Assembly: GCF_900103875.1 (NCBI RefSeq)
Contig: NZ_LT629705.1
Coordinates: 1,378,501-1,442,500 of the forward strand
Length of the DNA: 64,000 bases
Source of the DNA: Pseudomonas arsenicoxydans
GTDB taxonomy: Bacteria; Pseudomonadota; Gammaproteobacteria; Pseudomonadales; Pseudomonadaceae
Reading direction: 5' to 3'
Shown here: positions 1 through 8,081 of the stretch, one piece after another
Numbering within the stretch: position 1 is the first letter of the stretch
Layout of the letters: each line of letters opens with the position of its first letter
The notes under the pieces: generated by a model
What the model saw: only the letters and a program-made list of their open reading frames with translations
What the model was told of the DNA's origin: nothing
Databases searched by the model: none
Made by a program: the position numbers and the translations under genes

Positions 1-2
1 GG

Positions 3-1730
3 CTCAACAAACACTTCTTCGACACCTTGACTCTGGAGGTCGGAGGCACGCAGACCGCTATCATCGAAAGCGCTCAGGCCGCGCAGATCAACCTGCGGAT
101 TCTGGGGCGCGGGCGATTGGGGCTCAGCCTCGACGAAACCTGCGACGAAACCACGGTAGCCAAGCTGTTCGATGTGTTCCTCGGTGCCGATCATGGACTT
201 AACGTCGACGAACTGGACGCTGAAACCCTGGTCTGCGGCATTCCCGGCGAACTGCTGCGCACCTCGACTTATCTGCGCCATCCGGTGTTCAGCACCCATC
301 ACAGCGAAACCGAGATGCTGCGCTATCTCAAGCAACTGGAGAACAAAGACCTGGCGTTGAACCAGTCGATGATTCCTCTGGGTTCTTGCACTATGAAACT
401 CAATGCCACCAGCGAGATGATTCCCATCACCTGGCCGAAATTTGCCAACCTGCACCCGTTTGCGCCGAGGGAGCAAGCGGTGGGTTATGCGCTGATGATC
501 GAAGAACTGGAACGTTGGCTGTGCGCGATTACCGGTTTCGATGCGATCTGCATGCAGCCCAACTCCGGCGCTCAAGGCGAGTACGCCGGGTTGCTGGCAA
601 TTCGCAAATACCACGAGAGTCGTCAGCAGGGGGCGCGGGATATCTGCCTGATTCCGTCCTCGGCTCACGGCACCAACCCTGCTTCGGCGCAGATGGCCGG
701 GATGCGCGTGGTGATCGTCGAGTGCGATGAGGCGGGCAACGTCGATCTGGATGACCTCAAAGGCAAAGCCGCGGAGGCGGGTGACAAACTTGCCTGCCTG
801 ATGGCCACTTATCCTTCGACCCATGGCGTGTACGAGGAAGGCATCAGCGAGATATGTGAAGTTATCCACAGTCACGGCGGCCAGGTGTACATGGATGGCG
901 CCAACCTCAATGCCCAGGTCGGATTGGCGCGGCCGGCGGACATTGGCGCCGACGTGTCGCACATGAACCTGCACAAAACTTTCTGCATTCCCCACGGAGG
1001 CGGAGGGCCAGGGATGGGGCCGATTGGGGTGCGCGCGCACTTGGCGCCCTTTGTCGCCAATCACCCGGTGGTGCCCATCGATGGACCGCTGGCGCAGAAC
1101 GGCGCGGTCAGTGCGGCGCCTTGGGGCAGTGCGAGCATTTTGCCGATCAGCTGGATGTACATCGCGATGATGGGGCCGCAACTGGCGGATGCGAGCGAGG
1201 TGGCGATCCTTGCCGCAAATTATCTGGCGCAGCATTTGTCCGGCGCGTTTCCAGTGCTCTACTCCGGGCGCAACGAACGTGTGGCTCACGAATGCATCCT
1301 GGATTTGCGGCCGCTGAAGGCGCTGACCGGTATCAGCGAAGAGGACGTCGCCAAGCGTTTGATGGATTACGGCTTCCATGCGCCGACCATGTCTTTCCCG
1401 GTACCGGGAACGTTGATGGTCGAGCCGACCGAGAGTGAATCGAAGGCCGAACTCGACCGGTTTATTGGCGCGATGCTGAGTATTCGCGCCGAAATCACCG
1501 AAGTGCAGAACGGTAACTGGTCAGCCGAAGACAACCCGCTCAAACGTGCGCCGCATACCTTGGCCGATATCACTGGAGTGTGGGAGCGGCCTTACAGCAT
1601 TGAGCAGGCGGTGACGCCGGATGCACACACCAAGGCGCACAAATATTGGCCGGCGGTGAATCGGGTGGATAACGTTTATGGCGATCGCAATTTGTTTTGC
1701 GCGTGTGTTCCCGTGGACGATTACCGCTAA
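3..1730 (+). CDS. gcvP: Glycine dehydrogenase (P protein), 3' part
   Basis: This is the C-terminal part of the PLP-dependent P protein of the glycine cleavage system, which decarboxylates glycine and passes the aminomethyl group to lipoyl-GcvH. The reading frame is open to the window edge: codons from base 3 read LNKHFFDTL and run into the rest, so the gene starts upstream. About 575 residues of a usual ~950 are present. The PLP-lysine region is visible as [16 protein letters not shown], followed by the glycine-rich stretch. The frame ends with TAA at 1728–1730. A REP pair follows, so this is probably the last gene of its operon. Confidence 0.97.
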   Translation, partial: LNKHFFDTLTLEVGGTQTAIIESAQAAQINLRILGRGRLGLSLDETCDETTVAKLFDVFLGADHGLNVDELDAETLVCGIPGELLRTSTYLRHPVFSTHHSETEMLRYLKQLENKDLALNQSMIPLGSCTMKLNATSEMIPITWPKFANLHPFAPREQAVGYALMIEELERWLCAITGFDAICMQPNSGAQGEYAGLLAIRKYHESRQQGARDICLIPSSAHGTNPASAQMAGMRVVIVECDEAGNVDLDDLKGKAAEAGDKLACLMATYPSTHGVYEEGISEICEVIHSHGGQVYMDGANLNAQVGLARPADIGADVSHMNLHKTFCIPHGGGGPGMGPIGVRAHLAPFVANHPVVPIDGPLAQNGAVSAAPWGSASILPISWMYIAMMGPQLADASEVAILAANYLAQHLSGAFPVLYSGRNERVAHECILDLRPLKALTGISEEDVAKRLMDYGFHAPTMSFPVPGTLMVEPTESESKAELDRFIGAMLSIRAEITEVQNGNWSAEDNPLKRAPHTLADITGVWERPYSIEQAVTPDAHTKAHKYWPAVNRVDNVYGDRNLFCACVPVDDYR

Positions 1731-1753
1731 AAAACCGCGAAGCACATGCAAAC

Positions 1754-1846
1754 CCTGTGGGAGCGGGCTTGCCCGCGATGGCGTACTGTCAGGCAACATC
1801 AATTGAAGCCAATGGCCTCATCGCGGGCAAGCCCGCTCCCACAGGG
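1754..1846. repeat. REP pair (inverted, REPIN-like)
   Basis: Two copies of a core reading GTGGGAGCGGGCTTGCCCGC lie in opposite orientation about 90 bp apart, so the transcript can fold into one long hairpin. It lies between gcvP and the convergent DUF2388 gene. This is the typical non-autonomous REP doublet of fluorescent pseudomonads; no RAYT transposase is in the window. Confidence 0.9.
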
Positions 1847-1859
1847 CCTTATGTTGGGC

Positions 1860-1892
1860 AAAAAAATGCCGCTCATATGAGCGGCATTTTTG
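1860..1892. terminator. Bidirectional Rho-independent terminator
   Basis: A palindromic hairpin with arms AATGCCGCTCAT/ATGAGCGGCATT is flanked by an A-run on the left and a T-run on the right. It fits termination of the leftward DUF2388 gene and possibly of gcvP. Confidence 0.85.
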
Positions 1893-1906
1893 TTCAGCTG
1901 GAACGC

Positions 1907-2224
1907 TTACTCGGAAGCAACGGCATTCTTCGCCAGGATCGCGTTCGCCAGTTCCATGTCCGTGGCCTGCAGGCCTGGGTTGTCGGCGCGGACTTTCTGC
2001 ATCGCGGCTTCCAGATAAGGACCGCGAATACCACCATCACTGGCAACAAAGCTGCCGGCATCGTCCTGGGCTGCGACGATCAGCTTGTGATCCTTGAAAG
2101 TCAGGTAGGTCGAACCGGTGGTTGCACCGGACGAAATGACGTTACGCCAAAAGCTATCGGCCATCGCCGAACCGACTGGAAGGGACAACAAGGCGAGGGT
2201 AGCGACAGCAAGTTTGAGACGCAT
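1907..2224 (-). CDS. DUF2388-family secreted protein
   Basis: A 105-residue protein with a clear Sec signal peptide: hydrophobic stretch after MRLK and a probable cleavage after AMA at about residue 22. The mature part (SFWRN.ISSGATTGSTYLTFKD) resembles the small DUF2388 proteins that are common in Pseudomonas, have no assigned function and are often found in multiple copies. The position next to gcvP and the secretion-type ATPase recalls the P. aeruginosa PA5212–PA5210 area (from memory). Its terminator is at 1860–1892. No catalytic motif is visible. Confidence 0.8.
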   Translation of the reverse strand: MRLKLAVATLALLSLPVGSAMADSFWRNVISSGATTGSTYLTFKDHKLIVAAQDDAGSFVASDGGIRGPYLEAAMQKVRADNPGLQATDMELANAILAKNAVASE

Positions 2225-2294
2225 AGGGTGACTCCACTGGGTTAACTACGGGATTTGATTGCCATTTCCTCAATCGAGTTCCGTGACGCCATGC

Positions 2295-4079
2295 CTACTT
2301 CTGCTCACTCTGTGGCGTCACCCGTAGCACCTCCTCAACAGTGGTCAGTCCCGCCGCCACTTTCTGTGCCCCCGACAATCGCAGACTGCGCATGCCTTCC
2401 TTGAACGCCTGACGCCGCACCGCCAGCAAATCGGTATCGGGATTGATCAGCGCCTTGACGCCGTCAGTCAGTTGCATGATTTCGTAGACCCCGGCGCGAC
2501 CGCGATAGCCGGTGTCGCGGCACTCCAGGCAGCCGATGGCGCGCTGGGCGTTGGTGGGCAGTGGCGCTTGCCAGGGTTTGGTCAGGGTTTGCCAGTCTTC
2601 TTCGCCCAACGTTAGCGGGGCCTTGCAATCGGGGCACAAGGTTCGCACCAGTCGCTGGGCCATGACGCCGAGCACCGTGGCCTTGATCAGGTAATGCGGC
2701 ACGCCGAGTTCGAGCAGGCGGCTGATGGCGCTCGGCGCATCGTTGGTGTGCAGCGTCGAGAGCACCAAGTGACCGGTGAGCGCGGCCTGGATCGCCATTT
2801 CAGCGGTTTCGAGGTCGCGGATCTCGCCGATCATGATGATGTCCGGGTCCTGTCGCATCAGCGCGCGCACACCGGCGGCGAAGGTCAGGTCGATGTTGTG
2901 CTGGACCTGCATCTGATTGAAGGCGGGCTCGACCATCTCGATCGGGTCTTCGATGGTGCAGAGGTTGACCTCCGGTGTCGCCAGTTTCTTGAGCGTGGTG
3001 TACAGCGTGGTGGTCTTGCCTGAACCGGTCGGCCCGGTGACCAGAATGATGCCGTTGGGCTGGCGGGTCATGTCTTGCCAGCGGCGCAGGTCTTCGGCGG
3101 AAAACCCCAGTTGATCGAAATCCTTGAGCAGCACTTCAGGGTCGAAGATCCGCATGACCATTTTTTCGCCGAATGCGGTCGGCAATGTTGACAGCCGCAA
3201 CTCGACTTCGCCGCCGTCCGGCGTCTTGGTTTTCACCCGTCCGTCCTGGGGTTTGCGCTTTTCCGCGACGTTCATCCGGCCGAGGCTTTTCAGGCGACTG
3301 ACGATCGCCATCGTCACCTGCGGGGGGAATTGGTAGACGTTGTGCAGCACGCCGTCGATGCGAAACCGCACGGTGCCTTGCTCGCGCCGGGGCTCGATAT
3401 GGATATCGCTGGCGCGTTGCTGGAACGCGTACTGGAACAACCAGTCGACGATATTGACGATGTGCGCGTCGTTGGCGTCCGGTTCCTGGTCGCTGGCACC
3501 GAGGTTGAGCAGTTGTTCGAAGTTGCCCAGGTTGCTGGTTTTTTGATCGGTGCTGGTCGCGCCGCTGACCGATTTGGCCAGACGGAAAAACTCGACGCTG
3601 AAGCGCTGGATGTCCACCGGGTTGGCCACTACGCGTTTGATCGGCAGCTTCAACACGTGGGTCAGGTCGGCTTCCCAGCCGTTGACGTACGGTTGGGCGC
3701 TGGCCACGGTCACCGCGTCGCGGTCGACGGACACCGCCAGAATCTTGTGACGCTGGGCAAAGGCATAGGACATCAGCGGTGTGATGGCCGCGACGTTGAT
3801 CTTCAACGGGTCGATGCGCAGATAAGGCTGACCGGCCTGTTGTGACAGCCACAGGGTCAGGCTTTCCAGGTCCAGGTGTTTACCGGGGCGGCTGAGGTCG
3901 TCCAGGTGCTGGCTGGCGATGAATTCCAGTGGGTGCATCTGGCCACTGGTGGCGTGGCGGCGGCGGGCATTGAGCGCGTGCTCGGCCGAGTCCTGGCTGA
4001 TAAAGCCTTGGGCGACCAGCTCGCGCAGCAAATCATTGAGATCCAGCCAGCGGTCCTGAATGGCGAGTTGAACGGACAT
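2295..4079 (-). CDS. GspE/PilB-family secretion ATPase, orphan
   Basis: A 594-residue hexameric-type ATPase that would power type II secretion or type IV pilus-like assembly on the inner membrane. The N-terminal ~170 residues fit the GspE/MshE N-terminal domain. Walker A GPTGSGKT is at 349–356, the Asp-box/Walker B region DPDIIMIGEIRD at 411–422, and the His box HLVLSTLHTND at about 437–447. A tetracysteine zinc site is formed by CPDC (482–485) and CLEC (517–520). No gspF, gspG, pilC or other secretion gene is adjacent, so its partners must be elsewhere or it works alone. The start at 4079 has a GGAGC-like ribosome site. It corresponds by position to the secretion ATPase PA5210 (recalled, not searched). 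Confidence 0.9.
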   Translation of the reverse strand: MSVQLAIQDRWLDLNDLLRELVAQGFISQDSAEHALNARRRHATSGQMHPLEFIASQHLDDLSRPGKHLDLESLTLWLSQQAGQPYLRIDPLKINVAAITPLMSYAFAQRHKILAVSVDRDAVTVASAQPYVNGWEADLTHVLKLPIKRVVANPVDIQRFSVEFFRLAKSVSGATSTDQKTSNLGNFEQLLNLGASDQEPDANDAHIVNIVDWLFQYAFQQRASDIHIEPRREQGTVRFRIDGVLHNVYQFPPQVTMAIVSRLKSLGRMNVAEKRKPQDGRVKTKTPDGGEVELRLSTLPTAFGEKMVMRIFDPEVLLKDFDQLGFSAEDLRRWQDMTRQPNGIILVTGPTGSGKTTTLYTTLKKLATPEVNLCTIEDPIEMVEPAFNQMQVQHNIDLTFAAGVRALMRQDPDIIMIGEIRDLETAEMAIQAALTGHLVLSTLHTNDAPSAISRLLELGVPHYLIKATVLGVMAQRLVRTLCPDCKAPLTLGEEDWQTLTKPWQAPLPTNAQRAIGCLECRDTGYRGRAGVYEIMQLTDGVKALINPDTDLLAVRRQAFKEGMRSLRLSGAQKVAAGLTTVEEVLRVTPQSEQK

Positions 4080-4169
4080 GCGGGCTCCTCATGAACAACG
4101 GTGCGCAAAGGATAGTCGCGCAGCCACCGACCGTTGGGCCACTACTCGACGAAGCCGTGTCGAGGTTTG

Positions 4170-4508
4170 TCAGCCAGCCGCTTGAACCGGTTCATTCCAG
4201 GCCGCATCAGCGGTTTGCAGGTCTACCGAAAACACACTGATCAAGTTACGTAGTTTTTCCGCGATCACTTCGGCCCGATGCCAGCTCAGGCCGTCCATGA
4301 CGATATCGATCGCCAGCCGATCGTCCGTGCGCTGCACATTGACCTGTTGCGGCGTCAGGCACTGCAACGCAAAAAAGTTGAGGGCTCTGCACAGCAGGTC
4401 CGGCTCGGCCTCTGCCAGCAATTGATAGTGGACGCGGCAGTGAGCGTCGCTGACGTTCCAGACATCGGCGCGGGTGGGCAGGGTGTTGACGGCTTCCAAA
4501 GGGGGCAT
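4170..4508 (-). CDS. Small hypothetical protein, possibly ACT-like
   Basis: 112 residues, start supported by GGAGATCGACC before the ATG. It has no signal peptide or membrane segment. The pattern of a strand (HCRVHYQLLAEAE), a helix (LLCRALNFFAL), a strand (NVQRTDDRLAIDIVMDG) and a second helix (HRAEVIAEKLRNLISVFSV) resembles the βαββαβ layout of small ligand-binding ACT/RAM folds. That is only an impression from secondary structure. It is divergent from an Lrp-type regulator 126 bp away, which may control it. Confidence 0.6.
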   Translation of the reverse strand: MPPLEAVNTLPTRADVWNVSDAHCRVHYQLLAEAEPDLLCRALNFFALQCLTPQQVNVQRTDDRLAIDIVMDGLSWHRAEVIAEKLRNLISVFSVDLQTADAAWNEPVQAAG

Positions 4509-4634
4509 GGTCGATCTCCAAATTCTCTGGAGGAATTTTTACATTCGTTGCCGGGCATTTCTTATCTATGATTGGCCGTATTGGCGATTTATCGAATCGT
4601 TTAATTCAATACTGCATCAATTAAAGGTTTTGTT

Positions 4635-5099
4635 ATGCACAGTGAGCTGGATGGCTACGACCGCAAGATTCTGGCGTTGCTGCAGGAGGACGCCTCGCTC
4701 TCCAGTGCACAGATCGCCGAACAGGTGGGGCTCTCGCAGTCGCCGTGCTGGCGGCGGATTCAGCGCATGAAAGAGGAGGGCATCATTCGCGGTCAGGTGA
4801 CGCTGCTTGATCGCAAGAAGATCGGGCTTAACACGCAGATTTTTGCCGAGATCAAACTCAACGCGCACGGGCGTTCGAACTTCACTGAGTTCACCGAAGC
4901 GATTCGCGGTTTTCCCGAAGTGCTGGAGTGTTACGTGCTGATGGGGTCGGTGGATTTCTTGCTGCGGATCGTGACGGCGGACATCGAGGCGTATGAGCGC
5001 TTCTTCTTCGAGAAGCTGTCGATGGTGCCGGGGATACAGGAGGTGAACTCGATTGTGGCGTTGTCGGAGATCAAGTCGACGACGAGTTTGCCGGTCTGA
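4635..5099 (+). CDS. Lrp/AsnC-family transcriptional regulator
   Basis: 154 residues. The N-terminal ~60 residues form the winged helix-turn-helix (LDGYDRKILALLQEDASLSSAQIAEQVGLSQ split over two helices, then SPCWRRIQRMKEEGII). The C-terminal half is the RAM/ACT-like domain that binds amino acids and builds octamers (GSVDFLLRIVTADIEAYERFFFEKL). These proteins sense amino acids and regulate their transport or breakdown. The AT-rich divergent spacer with the 112-residue neighbour is the likely binding region. Target and effector cannot be read from sequence. Confidence 0.93.
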   Translation: MHSELDGYDRKILALLQEDASLSSAQIAEQVGLSQSPCWRRIQRMKEEGIIRGQVTLLDRKKIGLNTQIFAEIKLNAHGRSNFTEFTEAIRGFPEVLECYVLMGSVDFLLRIVTADIEAYERFFFEKLSMVPGIQEVNSIVALSEIKSTTSLPV

Positions 5100-5121
5100 G
5101 GATATGCGCTGAATGAGCGGG

Positions 5122-5210
5122 CCTCATCGCAGGCAAGCCTGCTCCCACAGTAGACCGAGTTGTCTGAACGAACGCGGTCCAGTGTGGGAGCGGGCTTGCC
5201 CGCGATGGCG
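5122..5210. repeat. REP pair (inverted)
   Basis: The left arm CATCGCAGGCAAGCCTGCTC and right arm GAGCGGGCTTGCCCGCGATG are inverted relative to each other. The left copy carries several substitutions. It lies between the convergent lrp-type and CYTH/CHAD genes. Confidence 0.85.
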
Positions 5211-5213
5211 TTA

Positions 5214-6581
5214 TTACATGCGCAGCAGCATCTTCCATGCGCGATTCTGATACACCGCAATCGCCTGCTGCTTGCGCGCATCCAGCGATTCATCGGTGAT
5301 CGGCTCGTTGGCCAGTTGCGCCAACAGCTTCAGCTCACCGTACAGGCGATCCATTTCCGGGATGTCCAGCACGTTACGGGCGTGATGCAGCCAGGCCTGG
5401 ATGCGCTCGATGCGCGGCAATTGCTCAGCCAGGTCTTCCGGCTGCTGCTGATAACGCTGCAACTGCAGGGATGTGGCTTCTTCACCCAGCAGGCGCGGCA
5501 GCCAGCTGCCCAGTTGCGCAGCGCCCTGGCGATTGCCACGCACGTTACGGTCGGCTGCCCAGGTGCGGGCCAGCAACCAGCGCGAGGTGTTCAGCGAGAA
5601 CAAGCCCCAGCGCGGGTCTTCGAGTTCCTCAAGAAACTGCTCCGGCGCGGCTTTGCGCACGTCTTCGTCGTCGATACCGGCTTGCACCAATGGACGCCAG
5701 TCTTCGAGCAAGGCATCCAGCGCGACGCGCAGATCGTGAGTCGACTGACGTGGTGCGGCCTGGCCCAGGCTGCTCAACAGTGCGCGCAACTCAGCCAGGT
5801 TTTCGACCCAGTCCAGCAACAGGCGCCAATGGCCATTGAAACGATACTGTTCGGCCAGACGCTGGCTGCTGCTCAGCAAGTGCCAGGCCAGCGCAGCGAA
5901 GGCATCGTCCAGCGGGGTTTCGGCAGCAATCTGCGGCGCGGGCAGGCTCAGCGAGTAGCTGTTGGCGTCGTACAAGCGGTAACCACGCTCGGCCTTGCTG
6001 ATGTCACACGGCATCAGGGCCAGGGTCGCAGCCAGTTCGGCGGCCAGTTCCAGCAACGCGGCCGGTTCGCCTTCACGCAGTTCCAGTTCCAGCTCGCAGA
6101 TTTCTTCTTTCTGCTTGCCCACCACCACGTGGCCGAGGTCCAGCGCGGCTTCGATAACCACTTTGGTCTTGCCGCGGCCCCAGGCGATTTCGGCGCGTTC
6201 GCGCACGAAGTCGGTGGTGAAAATCGGCTTCAGGGTTTTCTTGTCCAGCTCGGCCAATTCTTCGGGCCAGCATTCGCCGTCGAGTTTTTTCACGTCGAGC
6301 TTGGCTTTGGGCAGGTTCCAGTCGTATTCGTTACGCTCGGACAGACCGGCGACGCTCTGGCCGCGGGTCTTGAGCGTTTGAATCACTTCTTCGCCATCCT
6401 TGCGCAGGCGCAGGGCAACCTTGGCGCGGGCCAGGTCGCGCTCAGGCGTGTCGAAGTATTGGTTCATCAACTCACGGCGTTCCCAGCCACTTTTGTTGCG
6501 TTTTTTCAGGAGCGGGTGCTCGCGCAGGGCGGCGAGGGTTTCGCGGCTGACGCGGAGTTTGATTTCGGTTTCTTTCTGCAT
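5214..6581 (-). CDS. CYTH and CHAD domain protein (inorganic triphosphatase family)
   Basis: 455 residues from the ATG at 6581, chosen because the conserved N-terminus MQKETEIKLRV begins there; the longer open frame upstream has no family similarity. The CYTH domain (about 1–200) carries the ExExK metal/phosphate motif (ETEIK) and the Arg/Lys-rich strands of a triphosphate tunnel enzyme such as E. coli YgiF. The CHAD domain (about 220–450) is helical and rich in His/Arg, and is known to bind polyphosphate. Predicted cytoplasmic tripolyphosphatase or polyphosphate-associated protein. It is divergent from argE. Confidence 0.88.
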   Translation of the reverse strand: MQKETEIKLRVSRETLAALREHPLLKKRNKSGWERRELMNQYFDTPERDLARAKVALRLRKDGEEVIQTLKTRGQSVAGLSERNEYDWNLPKAKLDVKKLDGECWPEELAELDKKTLKPIFTTDFVRERAEIAWGRGKTKVVIEAALDLGHVVVGKQKEEICELELELREGEPAALLELAAELAATLALMPCDISKAERGYRLYDANSYSLSLPAPQIAAETPLDDAFAALAWHLLSSSQRLAEQYRFNGHWRLLLDWVENLAELRALLSSLGQAAPRQSTHDLRVALDALLEDWRPLVQAGIDDEDVRKAAPEQFLEELEDPRWGLFSLNTSRWLLARTWAADRNVRGNRQGAAQLGSWLPRLLGEEATSLQLQRYQQQPEDLAEQLPRIERIQAWLHHARNVLDIPEMDRLYGELKLLAQLANEPITDESLDARKQQAIAVYQNRAWKMLLRM

Positions 6582-6738
6582 GGCCGGAAAATCCAGGATC
6601 GGGAGCGCAGCCGGGGGGAATGTGTGGCTGCCAAGGCCGTGCAGTGTACAGGACTCGATCATCCTCCGCGCCGCGGCGGTTTATTCCTGTCGCCAGATGG
6701 TTCTATGATGGACTTCAATTCGGGAGTGGGAGTCAGCG

Positions 6739-7902
6739 ATGCCTTTGCCGTCCATGAAAGATCAGTTCGCTGCGCTGATCGCCGCACCGTCCGTCAGCTG
6801 TACACAGCCCAGCCTCGATCAGACCAACCGTCCTGTGATCGATTTGCTGGCGATGTGGCTTGGCGACCTGGGTTTTGCCTGCGACATCCAGCAGGTCAGC
6901 CCCGGCAAATTCAACTTGCTGGCCAGTTTCGGTTCCGGCCCCGGCGGCCTGGTGCTGGCGGGCCACAGTGACACCGTGCCTTTTGATGGCGCCCTGTGGC
7001 AGACCGATCCGCTGAAGTTGACCGAAGTCGATGGCCGATGGGTCGGATTGGGCAGTTGCGACATGAAGGGCTTTTTTGCCCTGGCCATTGAAGCCGTCAT
7101 TCCGCTGCTCGACCAGCCGTTCAAGCAGCCACTGCTGATCCTCGCCACTTGCGATGAGGAAAGCTCAATGTCCGGTGCCCGCGCGTTGGCCGAAGCCGGG
7201 CGTCCGTTGGGGCGCGCAGCGGTGATTGGCGAGCCGACCGGGCTCAAGCCGATCCGCATGCACAAAGGCATCATGATGGAGCGCATCGACATCCTCGGGC
7301 AGAGCGGCCATTCCTCGGACCCGCGACTGGGTCACAGCGCCCTCGAAGCCATGCACGATGCCATCGGCGAACTGCGTGGCCTGCGCCTGTTGTGGCAGCG
7401 CGAATTCCGCAATCCACAGTTCGGGGTGCCAACGCCGACCCTGAATCTTGGCTGCGTCCATGGCGGCGACAATCCCAACCGGATCTGCGGCCAGTGCTCG
7501 CTGGAGTTCGACCTGCGGCCGTTGCCGGGCATGGACCCCAAAGCGTTACGGGCGGAGATTCTGCAGCGGCTCAAGCCGGTTGCCGAGCGCCATCAGGTGA
7601 AGATCGACTACGCGCCGCTGTTCCCCGAAGTGCCGCCGTTCGAGCAGGCCGAGGACGCCGAATTGGTCCGGGTCGCGGAAAAGCTCACCGGCCATCGAGC
7701 CGAAGCAGTAGCGTTCGGCACCGAAGCGCCTTATCTTCAGCGCCTTGGCTGTGAAACGCTGGTGCTGGGCCCGGGTGATATCGCTTGTGCGCACCAACCG
7801 GGGGAATACCTCGAAATGTCACGTTTGCAGCCTACCGTGCATCTATTACGTTCATTGATTGAACATTACTGTCTGACACCGGCCAAAACGCCTGTGAGTT
7901 AG
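6739..7902 (+). CDS. argE: Acetylornithine deacetylase
   Basis: 387 residues, M20 zinc peptidase family. It hydrolyses N-acetylornithine to ornithine in arginine biosynthesis. Metal ligands and active-site motifs are visible: GHSDTVPFD (His, Asp), GSCDMKGFF (Asp), ATCDEESSM (the Glu pair), GEPTG, and a late His in ACAHQPGEYLEM. The dimerisation insert follows HKGIMMERIDI. A GGGAG ribosome site precedes the ATG. argA follows 179 bp downstream, so two arginine steps sit side by side. Length and motifs match the family; DapE would differ in the central region. Confidence 0.93.
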   Translation: MPLPSMKDQFAALIAAPSVSCTQPSLDQTNRPVIDLLAMWLGDLGFACDIQQVSPGKFNLLASFGSGPGGLVLAGHSDTVPFDGALWQTDPLKLTEVDGRWVGLGSCDMKGFFALAIEAVIPLLDQPFKQPLLILATCDEESSMSGARALAEAGRPLGRAAVIGEPTGLKPIRMHKGIMMERIDILGQSGHSSDPRLGHSALEAMHDAIGELRGLRLLWQREFRNPQFGVPTPTLNLGCVHGGDNPNRICGQCSLEFDLRPLPGMDPKALRAEILQRLKPVAERHQVKIDYAPLFPEVPPFEQAEDAELVRVAEKLTGHRAEAVAFGTEAPYLQRLGCETLVLGPGDIACAHQPGEYLEMSRLQPTVHLLRSLIEHYCLTPAKTPVS

Positions 7903-7903
7903 G

Positions 7904-7918
7904 CCCGCTCCCACAGGG
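7904..7918 (+). repeat. Partial REP core
   Basis: GCCCGCTCCCACAGG lies directly after the argE stop codon with no partner arm nearby. It looks like half of a decayed REP doublet. Confidence 0.5.
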
Positions 7919-7949
7919 TTGCGTGTTTCAACTGGTTAAACGGTATAGA
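7919..7949 (+). promoter_or_regulatory. Possible argA promoter
   Basis: TTGCGT (7919–7924) and TATAGA (7944–7949) could act as −35 and −10 boxes, but the spacer is 19 bp, which is long. It would start transcription near 7956, just ahead of the Arg-rich mini-ORF. Confidence 0.3.
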
Positions 7950-7972
7950 TTGCCCTTGTCCAACCCGTATTC

Positions 7973-8014
7973 ATGAGGAGAGCGCGCGTGTCGCCAAGCC
8001 TGTTCCGACGATAA
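7973..8014 (+). CDS. Candidate arginine-rich leader peptide before argA
   Basis: A 13-codon ORF from ATG at 7973 to TAA at 8012–8014 reads MRRARVSPSLFRR; five of 13 residues are Arg, two of them encoded by the rare codons AGG and AGA as codons 2 and 3. An in-frame GTG at 7988 has a textbook AGGAG seven bases upstream and would give MSPSLFRR, ending in two Arg codons. It lies 67 bp before argA, the first step of arginine synthesis. I see no strong terminator hairpin between it and argA, so any control would more likely act on translation. It may be chance, because the AGGAG that supplies the SD also supplies codons 2 and 3. Confidence 0.35.
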   Translation: MRRARVSPSLFRR

Positions 8015-8081
8015 CCATCAGCCCGCTGTGCATTTCAGTTTCGCCCATTTTTTGGCTGCTATTTATTACAGGCCCAGGTTC

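Noticed and set aside
5160..6971. 603-codon open frame on the plus strand opposite the CYTH/CHAD gene
   Set aside because: It is antisense to a gene with clear domain motifs, is Gln/Phe/Val-rich with no recognisable domain, and runs into argE in another frame. Typical high-GC shadow.
8028..8081. Longer argA start at ATG 8028
   Set aside because: The extra 18 residues are not family-like. ATG 8082 gives the expected 432 residues.
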